Shown: positions 23,021 through 31,745, numbered from the stretch's first letter. The stretch is DNA of 42,694 nucleotides from Oscillospiraceae bacterium (GCA_029007315.1 JAQXHO010000068.1:1-42694); one strand, 5' to 3'. Numbers and translations are program-made. The notes: generated by a model from the sequence alone, not told the origin.

Positions 23021-25618
23021 ATGAATGTACAGAAGCTTACAGAAAAATCCCTTGAAGCAATAAGAAGTGCAAATGAACTGGCGGCAGAGTATAATCATAA
23101 TGCCATTGAACAGGAGCATATACTTCACGCACTGCTTTCACAGGAGGGCGGACTTATCCCGGAACTTTTTAAGAAAATGGGAAAGGAAACCGAAAGCATA
23201 AAAAAATCCGTTGAAGCAAAACTGAGGGCAATGCCTTCAGTAACGGGTTCCGGAAGAAACCCCGAAAGCGTTTACGTTTCAAGAGATGCAGACAGCGCAC
23301 TTTCAGAGGCTGAAAAGCAGGCTGCCAGAATGAAGGATGAATATGTCTCAGTGGAACATCTTATGCTGGGCATATTTGAAACAGCAGACAAAAATGTTAA
23401 AGAGATATTCAGGACATTTAATATTACTAAAAATGATTTTCTGAAAGCACTTATGGAAGTGCGTGGAAATCAGCGGGTTACAGGACAGAATCCGGAGGAA
23501 ACCTATGATGTGCTGAAAAAGTACGGTCAGGATCTTGTGGAGCTTGCTAAAAACGGAAAACTGGATCCGGTTATCGGACGTGACAGCGAGATAAGAAACG
23601 TTATCCGCATTCTCTCCAGAAAAACAAAGAATAATCCTGTGCTTATCGGTGAACCCGGTGTTGGTAAAACCGCTATTGCAGAGGGACTTGCATTGAGAAT
23701 AGTGAGAGGCGACGTTCCTGATAATCTGAAGGACAGAAAAGTATTCTCCCTTGATATGGGCGCACTTGTTGCAGGTGCTAAATACCGTGGTGAATTTGAA
23801 GAGAGATTCAAGGCTGTTCTTTCTGAAATTAAAAAGAGTGAGGGCGGTATAATCCTCTTTATAGATGAACTGCATACTATTGTTGGTGCTGGCAAATCTG
23901 ACGGTGCAATGGATGCAGGCAATCTTCTGAAACCAATGCTTGCAAGAGGTGAACTCCACTGCATCGGTGCAACAACTCTTAATGAGTACCGCCAGTATAT
24001 CGAAAAGGACGCTGCCCTTGAAAGACGTTTCCAGCCTGTAATGGTTGATGAGCCAACTGTTGAGGACGCAATATCCATTCTCCGTGGCTTAAAGGAAAGG
24101 TATGAGGTTTTCCACGGCGTTAAGATACAGGACCAGGCTCTTATTGCTGCGGCAACTCTTTCCGACAGATATATTTCTGACAGATTCCTGCCGGATAAGG
24201 CTATTGACCTTGTGGATGAAGCCTGCGCTCTTATAAGGACTGAAATGGATTCCATGCCTACTGAACTTGATGAGATACAGAGAAAGATCATTCAGCATGA
24301 GATTGAAGAGGCTGCACTTAAAAAGGATGACAGCGCATTGTCCCAGGAGCATTTGAAAGAGGTTCAGCAGGAACTTTCTGAGATGAGAGAGCAGTTCCAT
24401 GAGATGAAGGCTAAATGGGAAAATGAGAAAAGCGATATTTCAAAGGTTCAGAAACTGCGTGAGGAGCTTGAAAAGATCGGTGGAGAAATCGAAAGAGCAG
24501 AACGTGACTATGACCTTAACCGTGCGGCAGAGCTTAAATACGGAAAACTTCCTCAGCTGAAGAAGGAACTTGCCGAGGAGGAGGCAAAGGCTGAAAAGCA
24601 GAAAAATGAGGGTACGCTTCTTCGTGACAAGGTGACGGAGGAGGAAATTGCCAAGATAGTTGCAAGGTGGACGGGCATACCGGTTTCAAAGCTTATGGAA
24701 GGCGAAAGAGAAAAGCTTCTTCATATGGAAGACATTCTTCATAAGCGTGTTATCGGTCAGGACGAAGCTGTAAGAAAGGTAAGCGACGCTATCCTTCGTT
24801 CACGTGCAGGCATTCAGGATCCCAACAGACCTCTCGGTTCGTTCCTGTTCCTTGGTCCTACAGGCGTGGGAAAGACCGAGCTTGCAAAGGCTCTGGCAGA
24901 AGCTCTCTTTGATGATGAGTCAAACATTGTCCGTATCGACATGAGTGAATACATGGAGAAATACAGTGTGAGCCGTCTTATCGGTGCACCTCCCGGATAT
25001 GTTGGATATGAAGAGGGCGGTCAGCTCACAGAGGCTGTCCGGAGAAAGCCGTATTCCGTTGTACTGCTTGATGAGGTCGAGAAGGCACATCCCGATGTAT
25101 TCAACGTTCTTCTCCAGGTGCTTGACGACGGACGCATTACAGACTCACAGGGCAGAACAGTTGATTTCAAGAATACTATAATCATTCTCACATCAAACCT
25201 TGGTTCACACTATATACTTGAAGGAACAAATGAGGACGGTACTATTTCTGATGAGGCAAGAAAGGATGTTGATGCACTCCTTAAACAGTCATTCAGACCT
25301 GAATTTCTCAACCGTCTTGATGAGATCGTATTCTATAAACCTCTTACAAGAACAGAGATCTACCGCATTGTTGACCTTATGCTGGAGAGTCTTAAAAAGC
25401 GTCTGGCTGACAGACAGCTTGGACTTGAAGTTTCAGACAAGGCAAAGGAATATATAGTGTCCCAGGGATATGATGTAAGCTTCGGAGCAAGACCGCTGAG
25501 AAGATTTATTCAGCAGAAACTTGAAACCCTTGCTGCCCGTATGATAATAGAAAAAGACCCGGTTCCCGGCAAAATTATACATGTTGATTTTGACGGACGT
25601 GAACTTACAGCCGAATAA
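23021..25618 (+). CDS. clpB: ATP-dependent protein disaggregase ClpB
   Basis: An 865-residue Hsp100 chaperone that, with DnaK, pulls proteins out of aggregates. The N-terminal Clp repeat domain covers residues 1-150. AAA1 has Walker A GEPGVGKT (210-217) and Walker B LFIDE; the middle coiled-coil domain (about 405-525, [19 protein letters not shown] onward) distinguishes ClpB from ClpA/C. AAA2 has GPTGVGKT, the pore loop GYVGYEEGG, and [15 protein letters not shown]. Length is normal. GGAGG stands eight bases before ATG 23021. No CIRCE or CtsR site was seen; the RHH protein upstream may control it instead. No clear terminator follows. Confidence 0.97.
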   Translation: MNVQKLTEKSLEAIRSANELAAEYNHNAIEQEHILHALLSQEGGLIPELFKKMGKETESIKKSVEAKLRAMPSVTGSGRNPESVYVSRDADSALSEAEKQAARMKDEYVSVEHLMLGIFETADKNVKEIFRTFNITKNDFLKALMEVRGNQRVTGQNPEETYDVLKKYGQDLVELAKNGKLDPVIGRDSEIRNVIRILSRKTKNNPVLIGEPGVGKTAIAEGLALRIVRGDVPDNLKDRKVFSLDMGALVAGAKYRGEFEERFKAVLSEIKKSEGGIILFIDELHTIVGAGKSDGAMDAGNLLKPMLARGELHCIGATTLNEYRQYIEKDAALERRFQPVMVDEPTVEDAISILRGLKERYEVFHGVKIQDQALIAAATLSDRYISDRFLPDKAIDLVDEACALIRTEMDSMPTELDEIQRKIIQHEIEEAALKKDDSALSQEHLKEVQQELSEMREQFHEMKAKWENEKSDISKVQKLREELEKIGGEIERAERDYDLNRAAELKYGKLPQLKKELAEEEAKAEKQKNEGTLLRDKVTEEEIAKIVARWTGIPVSKLMEGEREKLLHMEDILHKRVIGQDEAVRKVSDAILRSRAGIQDPNRPLGSFLFLGPTGVGKTELAKALAEALFDDESNIVRIDMSEYMEKYSVSRLIGAPPGYVGYEEGGQLTEAVRRKPYSVVLLDEVEKAHPDVFNVLLQVLDDGRITDSQGRTVDFKNTIIILTSNLGSHYILEGTNEDGTISDEARKDVDALLKQSFRPEFLNRLDEIVFYKPLTRTEIYRIVDLMLESLKKRLADRQLGLEVSDKAKEYIVSQGYDVSFGARPLRRFIQQKLETLAARMIIEKDPVPGKIIHVDFDGRELTAE

Positions 25619-25702
25619 TGCCATGAATACGTGTATTTTTCAATAAAAATTTGCTCAAAATACAGCCATATTCCGTGCAAACGTCAGTTTTCTCCGAAAA
25701 TC

Positions 25703-25731
25703 TTGACAAACCCGGAATAATAGTATATAAT
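25703..25731 (+). promoter_or_regulatory. Consensus sigma-A promoter of the HU operon
   Basis: TTGACA (25703-25708) and TATAAT (25726-25731) are both perfect, spacer 17 bases, about 25 bases before the Shine-Dalgarno site. It fits an abundant nucleoid protein. Confidence 0.88.
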
Positions 25732-25763
25732 TCCAGTAGACTAAAAATTTGGAGGAAAACACA

Positions 25764-26039
25764 ATGACAAAAGCAGAACTGATTCAGGCGATGCAAATAA
25801 AGAATGAATGCACCAAGAAGGATGCAGAGAAGGCTGTAAACAGTGTATTTGCTGTAATTACAGAAGCACTGTCTGCCGGTGATAAGGTGACAGTATCAGG
25901 CTTTGGTTCTTTTGAAGTGCGTGACCGCAATGCCAAGGAGTGCAAGAATCCTAAGACTGGTGAAACAATCCAGGTTCCGGCATCTAAGGCACCGGTATTC
26001 AAGGCAAGCAAGAATCTTAAGGAAGTTGTAAACAAGTAA
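25764..26039 (+). CDS. hup: HU family DNA-binding protein
   Basis: A 91-residue HU. Two N-terminal helices (MTKAELIQAMQIKNECTKKDAEKAVNS) are followed by VTVSGFGSFEVRDRNAKECKNPKTGETIQVPASKAPVFKASKNLKE, which holds the dimer beta-saddle and the DNA-bending arm with its conserved proline. HU coats and bends DNA in the nucleoid. ATG 25764 is chosen: GGAGG lies eight bases before it, and the upstream ATG 25749 overlaps that site. A Lys/Ala-rich protein gene follows after 19 bases. Confidence 0.96.
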   Translation: MTKAELIQAMQIKNECTKKDAEKAVNSVFAVITEALSAGDKVTVSGFGSFEVRDRNAKECKNPKTGETIQVPASKAPVFKASKNLKEVVNK

Positions 26040-26058
26040 TAGTCAGGAGGATTTTAAA

Positions 26059-26427
26059 ATGGCTGCAAGAAAGAAGACAGTTGCTGCTGAGGTTAAGTCA
26101 GCAGAAACAAAGGTTACTGACAAGGCTGAAACAGCTGTAAAGGCTGCTGAAACAAAGACAGCTCCTAAGGCTGCTCCCAAGGCTGCTCCAAAAGATGCTG
26201 AAGCAAAGCCGGCTGCAAAGAAGGCTTGCAAGAAGGTTAGCATTGAGCTTCAGTATGCTGATAAGTGCGTAGATGTTGCTTCACTGGAAAGCAAGGCTGT
26301 AGCTGCATGGGCAGAAGCAACAGGTAATGCAAAGACTGCTGCAAAGAGCATTAATCTCTATGTAAAGCCTGAGGAAGATACCCTTTACTATGTAATTGAG
26401 GGTGACACAGGTATGGTTGAGCTTTAA
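26059..26427 (+). CDS. Small protein with Ala/Lys/Pro-rich (histone H1-like) tail and DUF6465-like C-terminal domain
   Basis: A 122-residue protein. Residues 1-57 are almost only Ala, Lys, Thr, Pro and Glu, with three direct copies of a KAAPK-type repeat, much like the basic tails of histone H1 or bacterial AlgP/Hc1 proteins. Residues 58-122 (KKVSIELQYADKCVDVASLES ... INLYVKPEEDTLYYVIEGDTGMVEL) form a compact alpha/beta domain that I associate with DUF6465, a clostridial family of unknown role. AGGAGG is about seven bases before the ATG. Co-transcription with HU and the basic tail suggest a nucleoid role, which is inference. Confidence 0.8.
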   Translation: MAARKKTVAAEVKSAETKVTDKAETAVKAAETKTAPKAAPKAAPKDAEAKPAAKKACKKVSIELQYADKCVDVASLESKAVAAWAEATGNAKTAAKSINLYVKPEEDTLYYVIEGDTGMVEL

Positions 26428-26448
26428 TCTGAAAGCTTGTGTTATAAG

Positions 26449-26482
26449 AGCCGTATCGTCTGAAAAGACGGTGCGGCTTTTT
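26449..26482 (+). terminator. Intrinsic terminator of the HU operon
   Basis: A 13-bp stem (26449-26461 with 26466-26478, AGCCG...TCT and AGA...CGGCT, wobble pairs included) closed by a GAAA tetraloop and followed by a T run. Confidence 0.9.
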
Positions 26483-26504
26483 GTTTATCCGAATATAAAA
26501 TGTG

Positions 26505-26538
26505 CTGTCGCAGACTTAAAGCACTGCGGCAGTTTTTT
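26505..26538 (+). terminator. Second intrinsic terminator, tandem
   Basis: A nine-base stem CTGTCGCAG (26505-26513) and CTGCGGCAG (26524-26532), ten-base loop, six T residues. It backs up the HU terminator and shields the spoIIIA operon. Nothing coding was seen in the 290 bases between the two operons. Confidence 0.85.
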
Positions 26539-26605
26539 ATGCCCTGTCCATGAAATGACTGTTCTATATCCGGAGTTCAGCGCATAGTATTAAGCAGACA
26601 AGATA

Positions 26606-26707
26606 ATACTAATCCCTCAAACATCAATAGACAAACTTGCGGTATTCTCCTATATTGACAAAATTTTTGCTCGCAATCTTATCTATTTCAATTTAAGGGA
26701 TTAGTAT
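26606..26707. mobile_element. Candidate MITE: imperfect palindromic element with TA-flanked terminal repeats
   Basis: ATACTAATCCCT (26606-26617) and its exact complement AGGGATTAGTAT (26696-26707) bound a 102-base element. The repeat continues inwards at about 28 of 36 matching bases, including shared AATAGA and TTGCG blocks. If the termini are CTAATCCCT, both ends are flanked by TA, the target of IS630/Tc1-type transposons. It has no coding capacity and ends 14 bases before the spoIIIAA start codon, covering the place where the operon promoter is expected. It could instead be an operator or attenuator. Confidence 0.5.
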
Positions 26708-26721
26708 AAAGAAAGGACTGT

Positions 26722-27669
26722 ATGAGTATGGCAGAGCAAACAGATAATACAAGCCTTTGGACAAGATATTTTTCATATTTATCACCAAGAATTCGAAGTG
26801 CTGTTCAGTCAATGAAAAAGGCGGATTCGGAAAAACTCCAGGAGATCAGAATACGTGCAGGAAGACCTCTTTCAGTGACTATATGCGGAAAAGAATATTT
26901 TCTTATGATCAGCGGAAATCTTACTGCATATCCGGAACAGGCTGTACGGGTCACAAAGGCGGAAACTGAGGAAACATTCCGCAGTGTGTGCGAATATTCA
27001 GTATACAGCTTTTCAAAGGAACTGCGTGAAGGATATATAACTCTCAAAGGCGGTGCAAGAGTAGGGATATCCGGTACGGCGGTATATGAAGAGGGAAAAC
27101 TGTCAGGTATGCGTGATGTCAGCAGTCTGTGCTTCAGGCTTCCAAGAGAAGTAAAAAACTGTGCTGCCGGACTTGCACGGGAAACGATTATGATGGGCGG
27201 AGGAGGACTTCTCATAGCAGGTAAAGCCGGCAGCGGCAAAACCACTATGCTCCGTGATCTGTGCAGGATTTTAGGAAGCTGTTACCGTGTGTCCCTTGTG
27301 GATACAAGAGGAGAAATAGCAGGTATTCTCCATGGCATTCCTCAGTATGATGTAGGACATCACACTGATGTTTTTGACGGCTTTCCCAGAAGCGGCGGCG
27401 CTGTTATGGCACTGCGTTCAATGACTCCGGAATACATAGTCTGCGATGAAATAAGCACACGGGAAGAGGCGGACGCCCTTCTGCAGGTTTTCGGTTGTGG
27501 TGTAAATATTATTGCGTCGGCTCATGCAGGCAGCTTTGCTGATATAATGAAGCGTGAAACCCTTAAACCTCTTATAGACGCAGGAGTGTTTACCGGTGCA
27601 GCACTTCTTGAAGACTGCTCAAAGCCTGGAAGTATTGTATCTATACAGAAGATGAGCGCCTTATGCTGA
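26722..27669 (+). CDS. spoIIIAA: Stage III sporulation protein AA
   Basis: A 315-residue cytoplasmic ATPase of the mother cell. Walker A is GKAGSGKTT (167-175) and Walker B YIVCDE (238-243); the N-terminal block LQEIRIRAGRPLSV and VCEYSVYSFSKELREGYITLKGGARVGISG are typical. It resembles secretion ATPases and is thought to power the SpoIIIA-SpoIIQ channel between mother cell and forespore. AAAGGA precedes ATG 26722 by only four bases; ATG 26728 is also possible. Its 3' end overlaps spoIIIAB by seven bases. Confidence 0.95.
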   Translation: MSMAEQTDNTSLWTRYFSYLSPRIRSAVQSMKKADSEKLQEIRIRAGRPLSVTICGKEYFLMISGNLTAYPEQAVRVTKAETEETFRSVCEYSVYSFSKELREGYITLKGGARVGISGTAVYEEGKLSGMRDVSSLCFRLPREVKNCAAGLARETIMMGGGGLLIAGKAGSGKTTMLRDLCRILGSCYRVSLVDTRGEIAGILHGIPQYDVGHHTDVFDGFPRSGGAVMALRSMTPEYIVCDEISTREEADALLQVFGCGVNIIASAHAGSFADIMKRETLKPLIDAGVFTGAALLEDCSKPGSIVSIQKMSALC

Positions 27670-28166
27670 AGATTCTGGGAATTATTTTCATCATACTCAG
27701 CGGTGCGGGAATAGGTGCGCAGGCTTCCGGAAAATTAAAAAAGAAAACAGAAATGTGCCTTTCCGTAGGTGGATTTCTGAGGGAACTGTCTGTTATAATG
27801 AAGTACAGCTGCGATACCCTGTTTATACTGCTTTCTGAACTGTCAGAAAGAGAGAGTATGAAAAATCTGGCTTTTTTATTCTGTACTATTGATAATATGA
27901 ATAAAGGTCTGCCTTTCCCTGCAGCATGGAGAGTATCTGTAGAACGTGACAAAGCACTTGATAAAGAGCTATCAGAAATGCTTTTCTCATTGGGTGAATG
28001 CCTTGGCACAAGCGATATGGAGGGACAGCTTATGTGCATAAAAAGGGCTGAGGAAGAGCTGTCTGCAATATATGAAAATGCTTTGTGCCAGTACCGTAAA
28101 AAAGGCAGGCTCTACCGTTCAATGGGACTGCTGGGAGGAATGACGGCAGCACTGCTGCTTTGCTGA
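27663..28166 (+). CDS. spoIIIAB: Stage III sporulation protein AB
   Basis: A 167-residue membrane protein with one N-terminal and one C-terminal hydrophobic helix (LKILGIIFIILSGAGIGAQA and YRSMGLLGGMTAALLLC) around a helical soluble domain with LREL and FLRELSVIMKYSCDTL. It resembles a type II/IV secretion platform protein (GspF-like) in the SpoIIIA complex. Overlap with spoIIIAA suggests translational coupling. Confidence 0.92.
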   Translation: MLKILGIIFIILSGAGIGAQASGKLKKKTEMCLSVGGFLRELSVIMKYSCDTLFILLSELSERESMKNLAFLFCTIDNMNKGLPFPAAWRVSVERDKALDKELSEMLFSLGECLGTSDMEGQLMCIKRAEEELSAIYENALCQYRKKGRLYRSMGLLGGMTAALLLC

Positions 28167-28182
28167 AAGAAAGGGATCATAA

Positions 28183-28377
28183 GTGGAAATTGACTTGGTG
28201 TTTAAAATAGCCGGAGCAGGCATAATAGTAGCTGTTCTGAATCTGGTGCTTCGCCGTGCTGAACGTGACGAACAGGCAATGATGACAACTCTTGCAGGTC
28301 TGATAGTTGTGCTTATGCTTATTGTTGATGAAATATCAGACCTTTTTGATAAAATAAAATCGGTGTTTGGCTTATGA
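28183..28377 (+). CDS. spoIIIAC: Stage III sporulation protein AC
   Basis: A 64-residue protein of two membrane helices (IAGAGIIVAVLNLVLRRA and MTTLAGLIVVLMLIVDEI), the normal size for SpoIIIAC. It starts with GTG 28183 (AAAGGGA about eight bases upstream) and its stop overlaps the spoIIIAD start by four bases. Confidence 0.92.
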   Translation: MEIDLVFKIAGAGIIVAVLNLVLRRAERDEQAMMTTLAGLIVVLMLIVDEISDLFDKIKSVFGL

Positions 28378-28766
28378 TGGGTGATACAGTAAGTGCTGCT
28401 GCGCTTTGTGTTATAGGTGCGGTAACAGCAGTTCTTTTAAAGCAATACTGCCGTGAACACGCATTAATGTCTTCAATAGCCATATGTGTAATGGTGATAC
28501 TGGCAGCTCTTGCATTTGTGTCGCCTGCAATTGAAAAGATGGAGGCTTTGTTTGGCAGGACGAGTCTTGACAAGACATATTTCAAAGCTCTTATCAAAGC
28601 AGTTGGCATATGCTATATGACCGGTATAGCTTCTGATATATGCCGTGACAGCGGCGAACACGCCCTTGCTTCTGCCGCAGAGATATGGGGCAGAATAGCT
28701 CTGCTTCTGCTGGCTCTGCCTATGATAGACTCGCTGCTTTCGCTTATAACCGGAGTCCTGGAATGA
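28374..28766 (+). CDS. spoIIIAD: Stage III sporulation protein AD
   Basis: A 130-residue membrane protein with four hydrophobic helices and the family block IGRTSLDKTYFKALIKAVGICYMTGIASDICRD-like (here preceded by ALFGRTS). It forms the membrane base of the SpoIIIA complex with SpoIIIAC, with which it shares sequence. It overlaps both neighbours by four bases (ATGA). Confidence 0.93.
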   Translation: MMGDTVSAAALCVIGAVTAVLLKQYCREHALMSSIAICVMVILAALAFVSPAIEKMEALFGRTSLDKTYFKALIKAVGICYMTGIASDICRDSGEHALASAAEIWGRIALLLLALPMIDSLLSLITGVLE

Positions 28767-29917
28767 AAAAGATTATAAAAATTCTTTCTGTATTTTTTGT
28801 ATGTATTATCAGCATTCTGATGTTATGTACAGGCGTCTGTGCGGAGGATAATGAATATGAAGTGTCTGATTCCCTTGTTTCCGCAAGCGGAGCAGATAAT
28901 ATTACTGACGATCTTTCTTCTGATGTTCAAAGCATTCTTGAAAAGTATGATATAAGAGCAGATAATCCTGATTCAGTTGATTCCTTCGGCGTAGGTGAGA
29001 TACTGGAGTACATATATGATATTGCATCATTAAAACTTGCATCTCCGCTGAGAACTTTTTTTACTCTTACGGCAGTGATCGTTTTCACAGCATTCATGGA
29101 ATCCTCAAAGGGCGGACTGAAGGGCGGTACTGAACACATAAGCGGAATTATAACTGCAATGGCAGGAGCGTCGGCTGTAATTCCTGATGTATGCAGCTGC
29201 TTTCTGAGAGTGCGTGAAACAATATCTCAGAGTTCTGATTTTATGATTTCTTTTACGCCTGTCTTTGCCGGTATAATCATAACAAGCGGCAGTCCCGGTG
29301 CAGGAATGTGCTATAACATGACTGTTTATGCAGTTGTAAATATTATAATACAGATAATTGATAAGGCTCTGCTGCCGGTTCTGAGTATGTGCCTTGCCCT
29401 TTCCATAACAGATGCAGTTACAAGGAATGGTTCCACTGGAGGACTGCAAAGGTTTATGAAAACTATTGTAACATGGACTCTCGGCTTTCTTATGACAGTA
29501 TTTACAGGCGTTCTGTCAGTGCAGGGAATAGTGAAAGGTACAGCGGATACATTTGCTTCAAAAACAGCTAAATATGTGGTTTCAAATTTTGTACCCTTTG
29601 TAGGCGGTGCTGTATCTGACGCCTACGGAACAGTTCTTGGCAGTCTGAAAATACTTAAAAGCTGTACCGGTTTCGTAGGGATAGTGACTCTCTGCATACT
29701 CCTGCTTCCTGTTCTGCTGGAACTTATGCTTTACAGGCTTGCAGTAAGCGGAGCTGCCGCTATAGGAGAAATTTTCGGTTCAGACAGCATGGTCAGACTC
29801 CTCCGGGGAGTTGAGATATCCCTTAAAATGACCTTTGCTGTGCTAATATGCTTTTCGGTAATGTTTATTGTGGCTATTGCTGTTGTGCTTCTTATGACAG
29901 GCAGTGCGGGAGGTTAA
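28763..29917 (+). CDS. spoIIIAE: Stage III sporulation protein AE
   Basis: A 384-residue membrane protein. An N-terminal signal sequence (MKKIIKILSVFFVCIISILM ... CAEDN) is followed by an external segment and about seven membrane helices, including GASAVIPDVCSC, FTPVFAGIIITSGSPGAGMCYN and FVPFVGGAVSDAYGTVLGS, hallmarks of SpoIIIAE. ATG 28763 overlaps the spoIIIAD stop; the upstream in-frame codons are inside spoIIIAD and lack a ribosome site. Length is close to the B. subtilis protein (about 400). Confidence 0.94.
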   Translation: MKKIIKILSVFFVCIISILMLCTGVCAEDNEYEVSDSLVSASGADNITDDLSSDVQSILEKYDIRADNPDSVDSFGVGEILEYIYDIASLKLASPLRTFFTLTAVIVFTAFMESSKGGLKGGTEHISGIITAMAGASAVIPDVCSCFLRVRETISQSSDFMISFTPVFAGIIITSGSPGAGMCYNMTVYAVVNIIIQIIDKALLPVLSMCLALSITDAVTRNGSTGGLQRFMKTIVTWTLGFLMTVFTGVLSVQGIVKGTADTFASKTAKYVVSNFVPFVGGAVSDAYGTVLGSLKILKSCTGFVGIVTLCILLLPVLLELMLYRLAVSGAAAIGEIFGSDSMVRLLRGVEISLKMTFAVLICFSVMFIVAIAVVLLMTGSAGG

Positions 29918-29921
29918 TATT

Positions 29922-30389
29922 TTGGAAGCTTTAAAGGAAATGGTTTTGCAGATAAGTATACTCAGTCTGATAACCGGAGTGATAACATCGTTAAAACCTT
30001 ATGGAAAGTTCACTCCGCAGCTGAAGCTGTTTACTGCTCTTATCATGTTTACAGGAATACTGTCGCCGTTTTTCAGCAGTATAAAAAATATAAATACGGA
30101 TTTTGACTGCAACATCACCCCGGAAAAAAACGTACAGGAGCTTAACGCTGCCGCAGATGAAGCTGTTCTCAGGCTTGCGGAAGATGAACTTGAACGGGAA
30201 CTGAAATTAAAACTTGCGGAGGAAGCAGTTCCATGCAGTGAAATAGAGGTGAATATGAATACAAATGAAGATGAAAGCATAAATATTAGCAATGTAACAA
30301 TTATAAGCACAAAGCCTGCGGAAGCAGAAATGATTATCCGTAATGAACTTGGAGAGGAAGTGGAAATCTATGCTGAAGAAAATTACTGA
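29922..30389 (+). CDS. spoIIIAF: Stage III sporulation protein AF
   Basis: A 155-residue protein with two N-terminal membrane helices (ISILSLITGVITSLKPYG and FTALIMFTGILSPFFSSI) and a C-terminal ring-building domain (about 70-155) ending in EAEMIIRNELGEEVEIY. TTG 29922 is the likely start, with GGGAGG eight bases upstream; the in-frame GTG 29904 overlaps spoIIIAE and lies before that site. Overlaps spoIIIAG by 20 bases. Confidence 0.88.
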   Translation: MEALKEMVLQISILSLITGVITSLKPYGKFTPQLKLFTALIMFTGILSPFFSSIKNINTDFDCNITPEKNVQELNAAADEAVLRLAEDELERELKLKLAEEAVPCSEIEVNMNTNEDESINISNVTIISTKPAEAEMIIRNELGEEVEIYAEENY

Positions 30390-30918
30390 CCGGCTGTCGG
30401 ATTTTATGAAAAGCGAAAATTCAATGCGGCTTCTTGTGCTTGCAGGCCTTGGAGGACTTGTATGCATTCTTCTGTCATCATTTTTTTCGGGCAGTGATGA
30501 GGAGTCAGACATACTTCCGGATGAAGCGGGAAATGAATCCTTGCTTTCGGATACTGCTTCTGAATATGCAGATGTACTGGAACAGCGGCTTGAATCCATA
30601 CTTACAGAAATTGACGGAGTAGGCTCCTGCAGCGTTATGGTTACTGTTTCAGGCAGCAGTTCCTATTCCTATGCCCAGAATGCTGAGCAGCAGTACGGCG
30701 AAAACATAAGGGAAACAAAGCGTCAGCACGTTATTCTGGACGAGAAGTCCGGAGATTCTCCGCTGGTGGAATGCGTAAGAAATCCGGAGATAGTGGGCGT
30801 AATAATAGCCTGTGAAGGAGGAGATCACAATGTAGTGAGGGAAGAGATAATAAGTGCAGTAGGTGCTGTTCTGGAAATTCCGTCAAACCGAATATGCGTT
30901 GCAAAAAAGAATCACTGA
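30370..30918 (+). CDS. spoIIIAG: Stage III sporulation protein AG
   Basis: A 182-residue protein with one N-terminal membrane helix (LLVLAGLGGLVCILLSSFF) and a mother-cell-side external domain. Family blocks are LEQRLESILTEIDGVGSCSVMVTVSGSS and NPEIVGVIIACEGGDHNVVREEIISAVGAVLEIPSNRICV. SpoIIIAG forms a large ring in the space between the two membranes. ATG 30370 lies inside the end of spoIIIAF; the upstream ATG 30343 is less likely. Confidence 0.93.
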   Translation: MLKKITDRLSDFMKSENSMRLLVLAGLGGLVCILLSSFFSGSDEESDILPDEAGNESLLSDTASEYADVLEQRLESILTEIDGVGSCSVMVTVSGSSSYSYAQNAEQQYGENIRETKRQHVILDEKSGDSPLVECVRNPEIVGVIIACEGGDHNVVREEIISAVGAVLEIPSNRICVAKKNH

Positions 30919-30933
30919 AAGAGGTAACCTGTT

Positions 30934-31599
30934 ATGAAAAAACCATCATTTATTATCGGGAAAAAGCAGATAATCCTGTCCTGTCTTACATTAATGCTGG
31001 CAGCAGCAGTTTATGTTAATTATGCCATTACAAAGGATGACATAGGAACATCCGGTGAGAAAACAGCGGAACTGAAGGGTACTGTTTCCTACGGAGATAC
31101 AGAATTCGTGAATGCCCCTTCTTCCAAAACCGATGAAAAGTCTGCAGAGGATAAGGAAAATGACAAAAAAGAAAATAAATCAGAAGCAGATGTGGATAAA
31201 CAGGAAGCAACCGGCGATATTCCGTCAGAGCAGGCAGAAGGGCAGTCGGCAGAGGAATATTTTGCTCAGGCACGTCTTGAAAGGACAGCCAGCCGTGATG
31301 AAAGCGTTGCAGCTCTTCAGTCAATAATGGGCGGCGGCGACAGAACAGAGGACGAACTCATTACCGACGCCATAGCGGCTGTGCAGACTTCAAAGCTCAT
31401 TGAAAGCGAAAGCAATATTGAATCAATTGTGAAATCTATGGGATATTCCGACTGTATTGTGTACCTGGATTCCGACAGCGCTAAGGTCGTTGTGCAGACA
31501 GAGGGTCTTGATCCGGCAAAAGCTGCTGCCATAAAAGACGTTATTTTAGGTGAGGTTACAATTCCCGCAGAAAATATCAGACTTTTTGAGGTGAAATAG
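30934..31599 (+). CDS. spoIIIAH: Stage III sporulation protein AH
   Basis: A 221-residue protein with one N-terminal helix (IILSCLTLMLAAAVYVNYAI), an acidic Lys/Glu-rich linker (about 60-105) and the YscJ/FliF-like ring domain (about 105-221, MGYSDCIVYLDSDSAKVVVQ). In B. subtilis this domain binds SpoIIQ from the forespore to complete the channel; spoIIQ is not in the window. GAGG lies about nine bases before ATG 30934. The operon ends here without an obvious terminator. Confidence 0.93.
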   Translation: MKKPSFIIGKKQIILSCLTLMLAAAVYVNYAITKDDIGTSGEKTAELKGTVSYGDTEFVNAPSSKTDEKSAEDKENDKKENKSEADVDKQEATGDIPSEQAEGQSAEEYFAQARLERTASRDESVAALQSIMGGGDRTEDELITDAIAAVQTSKLIESESNIESIVKSMGYSDCIVYLDSDSAKVVVQTEGLDPAKAAAIKDVILGEVTIPAENIRLFEVK

Positions 31600-31628
31600 T
31601 TGTAATTTCAGAATTTTTTTGGTATAAT
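31600..31628 (+). promoter_or_regulatory. Probable sigma-A promoter of the nusB-recN cluster
   Basis: TTGTAA (31600-31605) and TATAAT (31623-31628), spacer 17 bases, beginning one base after the spoIIIAH stop codon. The predicted start near 31635 leaves a leader of about 110 bases. Confidence 0.7.
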
Positions 31629-31681
31629 AAAGATATGTAGCCTTGAATGGCAGTAAAATGATGAATAAATAATTAACAACA

Positions 31682-31718
31682 GGCGGTGTGCTGCTAAAAA
31701 GCAGCATTTCCGTCCGCC
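31682..31718 (+). promoter_or_regulatory. Hairpin in the nusB leader
   Basis: GGCGG (31682-31686) pairs with CCGCC (31714-31718) and TGCTGC (31689-31694) with GCAGCA (31701-31706) over a six-base TAAAAA loop; an asymmetric internal loop separates the stems. No T run follows, so it is not a terminator. It may stabilise the RNA or bind a factor. Confidence 0.5.
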
Positions 31719-31745
31719 TTGTCGAGTTAAATACAGGAGGTAATT

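Noticed and set aside
23348-24291. Two long minus-strand frames of 203 and 254 codons inside clpB
   Set aside because: They are complements of clpB codons with low-complexity Ser/Arg content and no start signals.
25619-25702. Weak GTATTTT/AAAATAC inverted repeat after clpB considered as terminator
   Set aside because: The stem is short and A/T only, with a long loop and no following T run.
26560-26721. Search for a SigE promoter before spoIIIAA
   Set aside because: The best candidates (for example CATAGTAT near 26583 or CTATATT near 26649) lack a properly spaced partner, so no promoter is reported.
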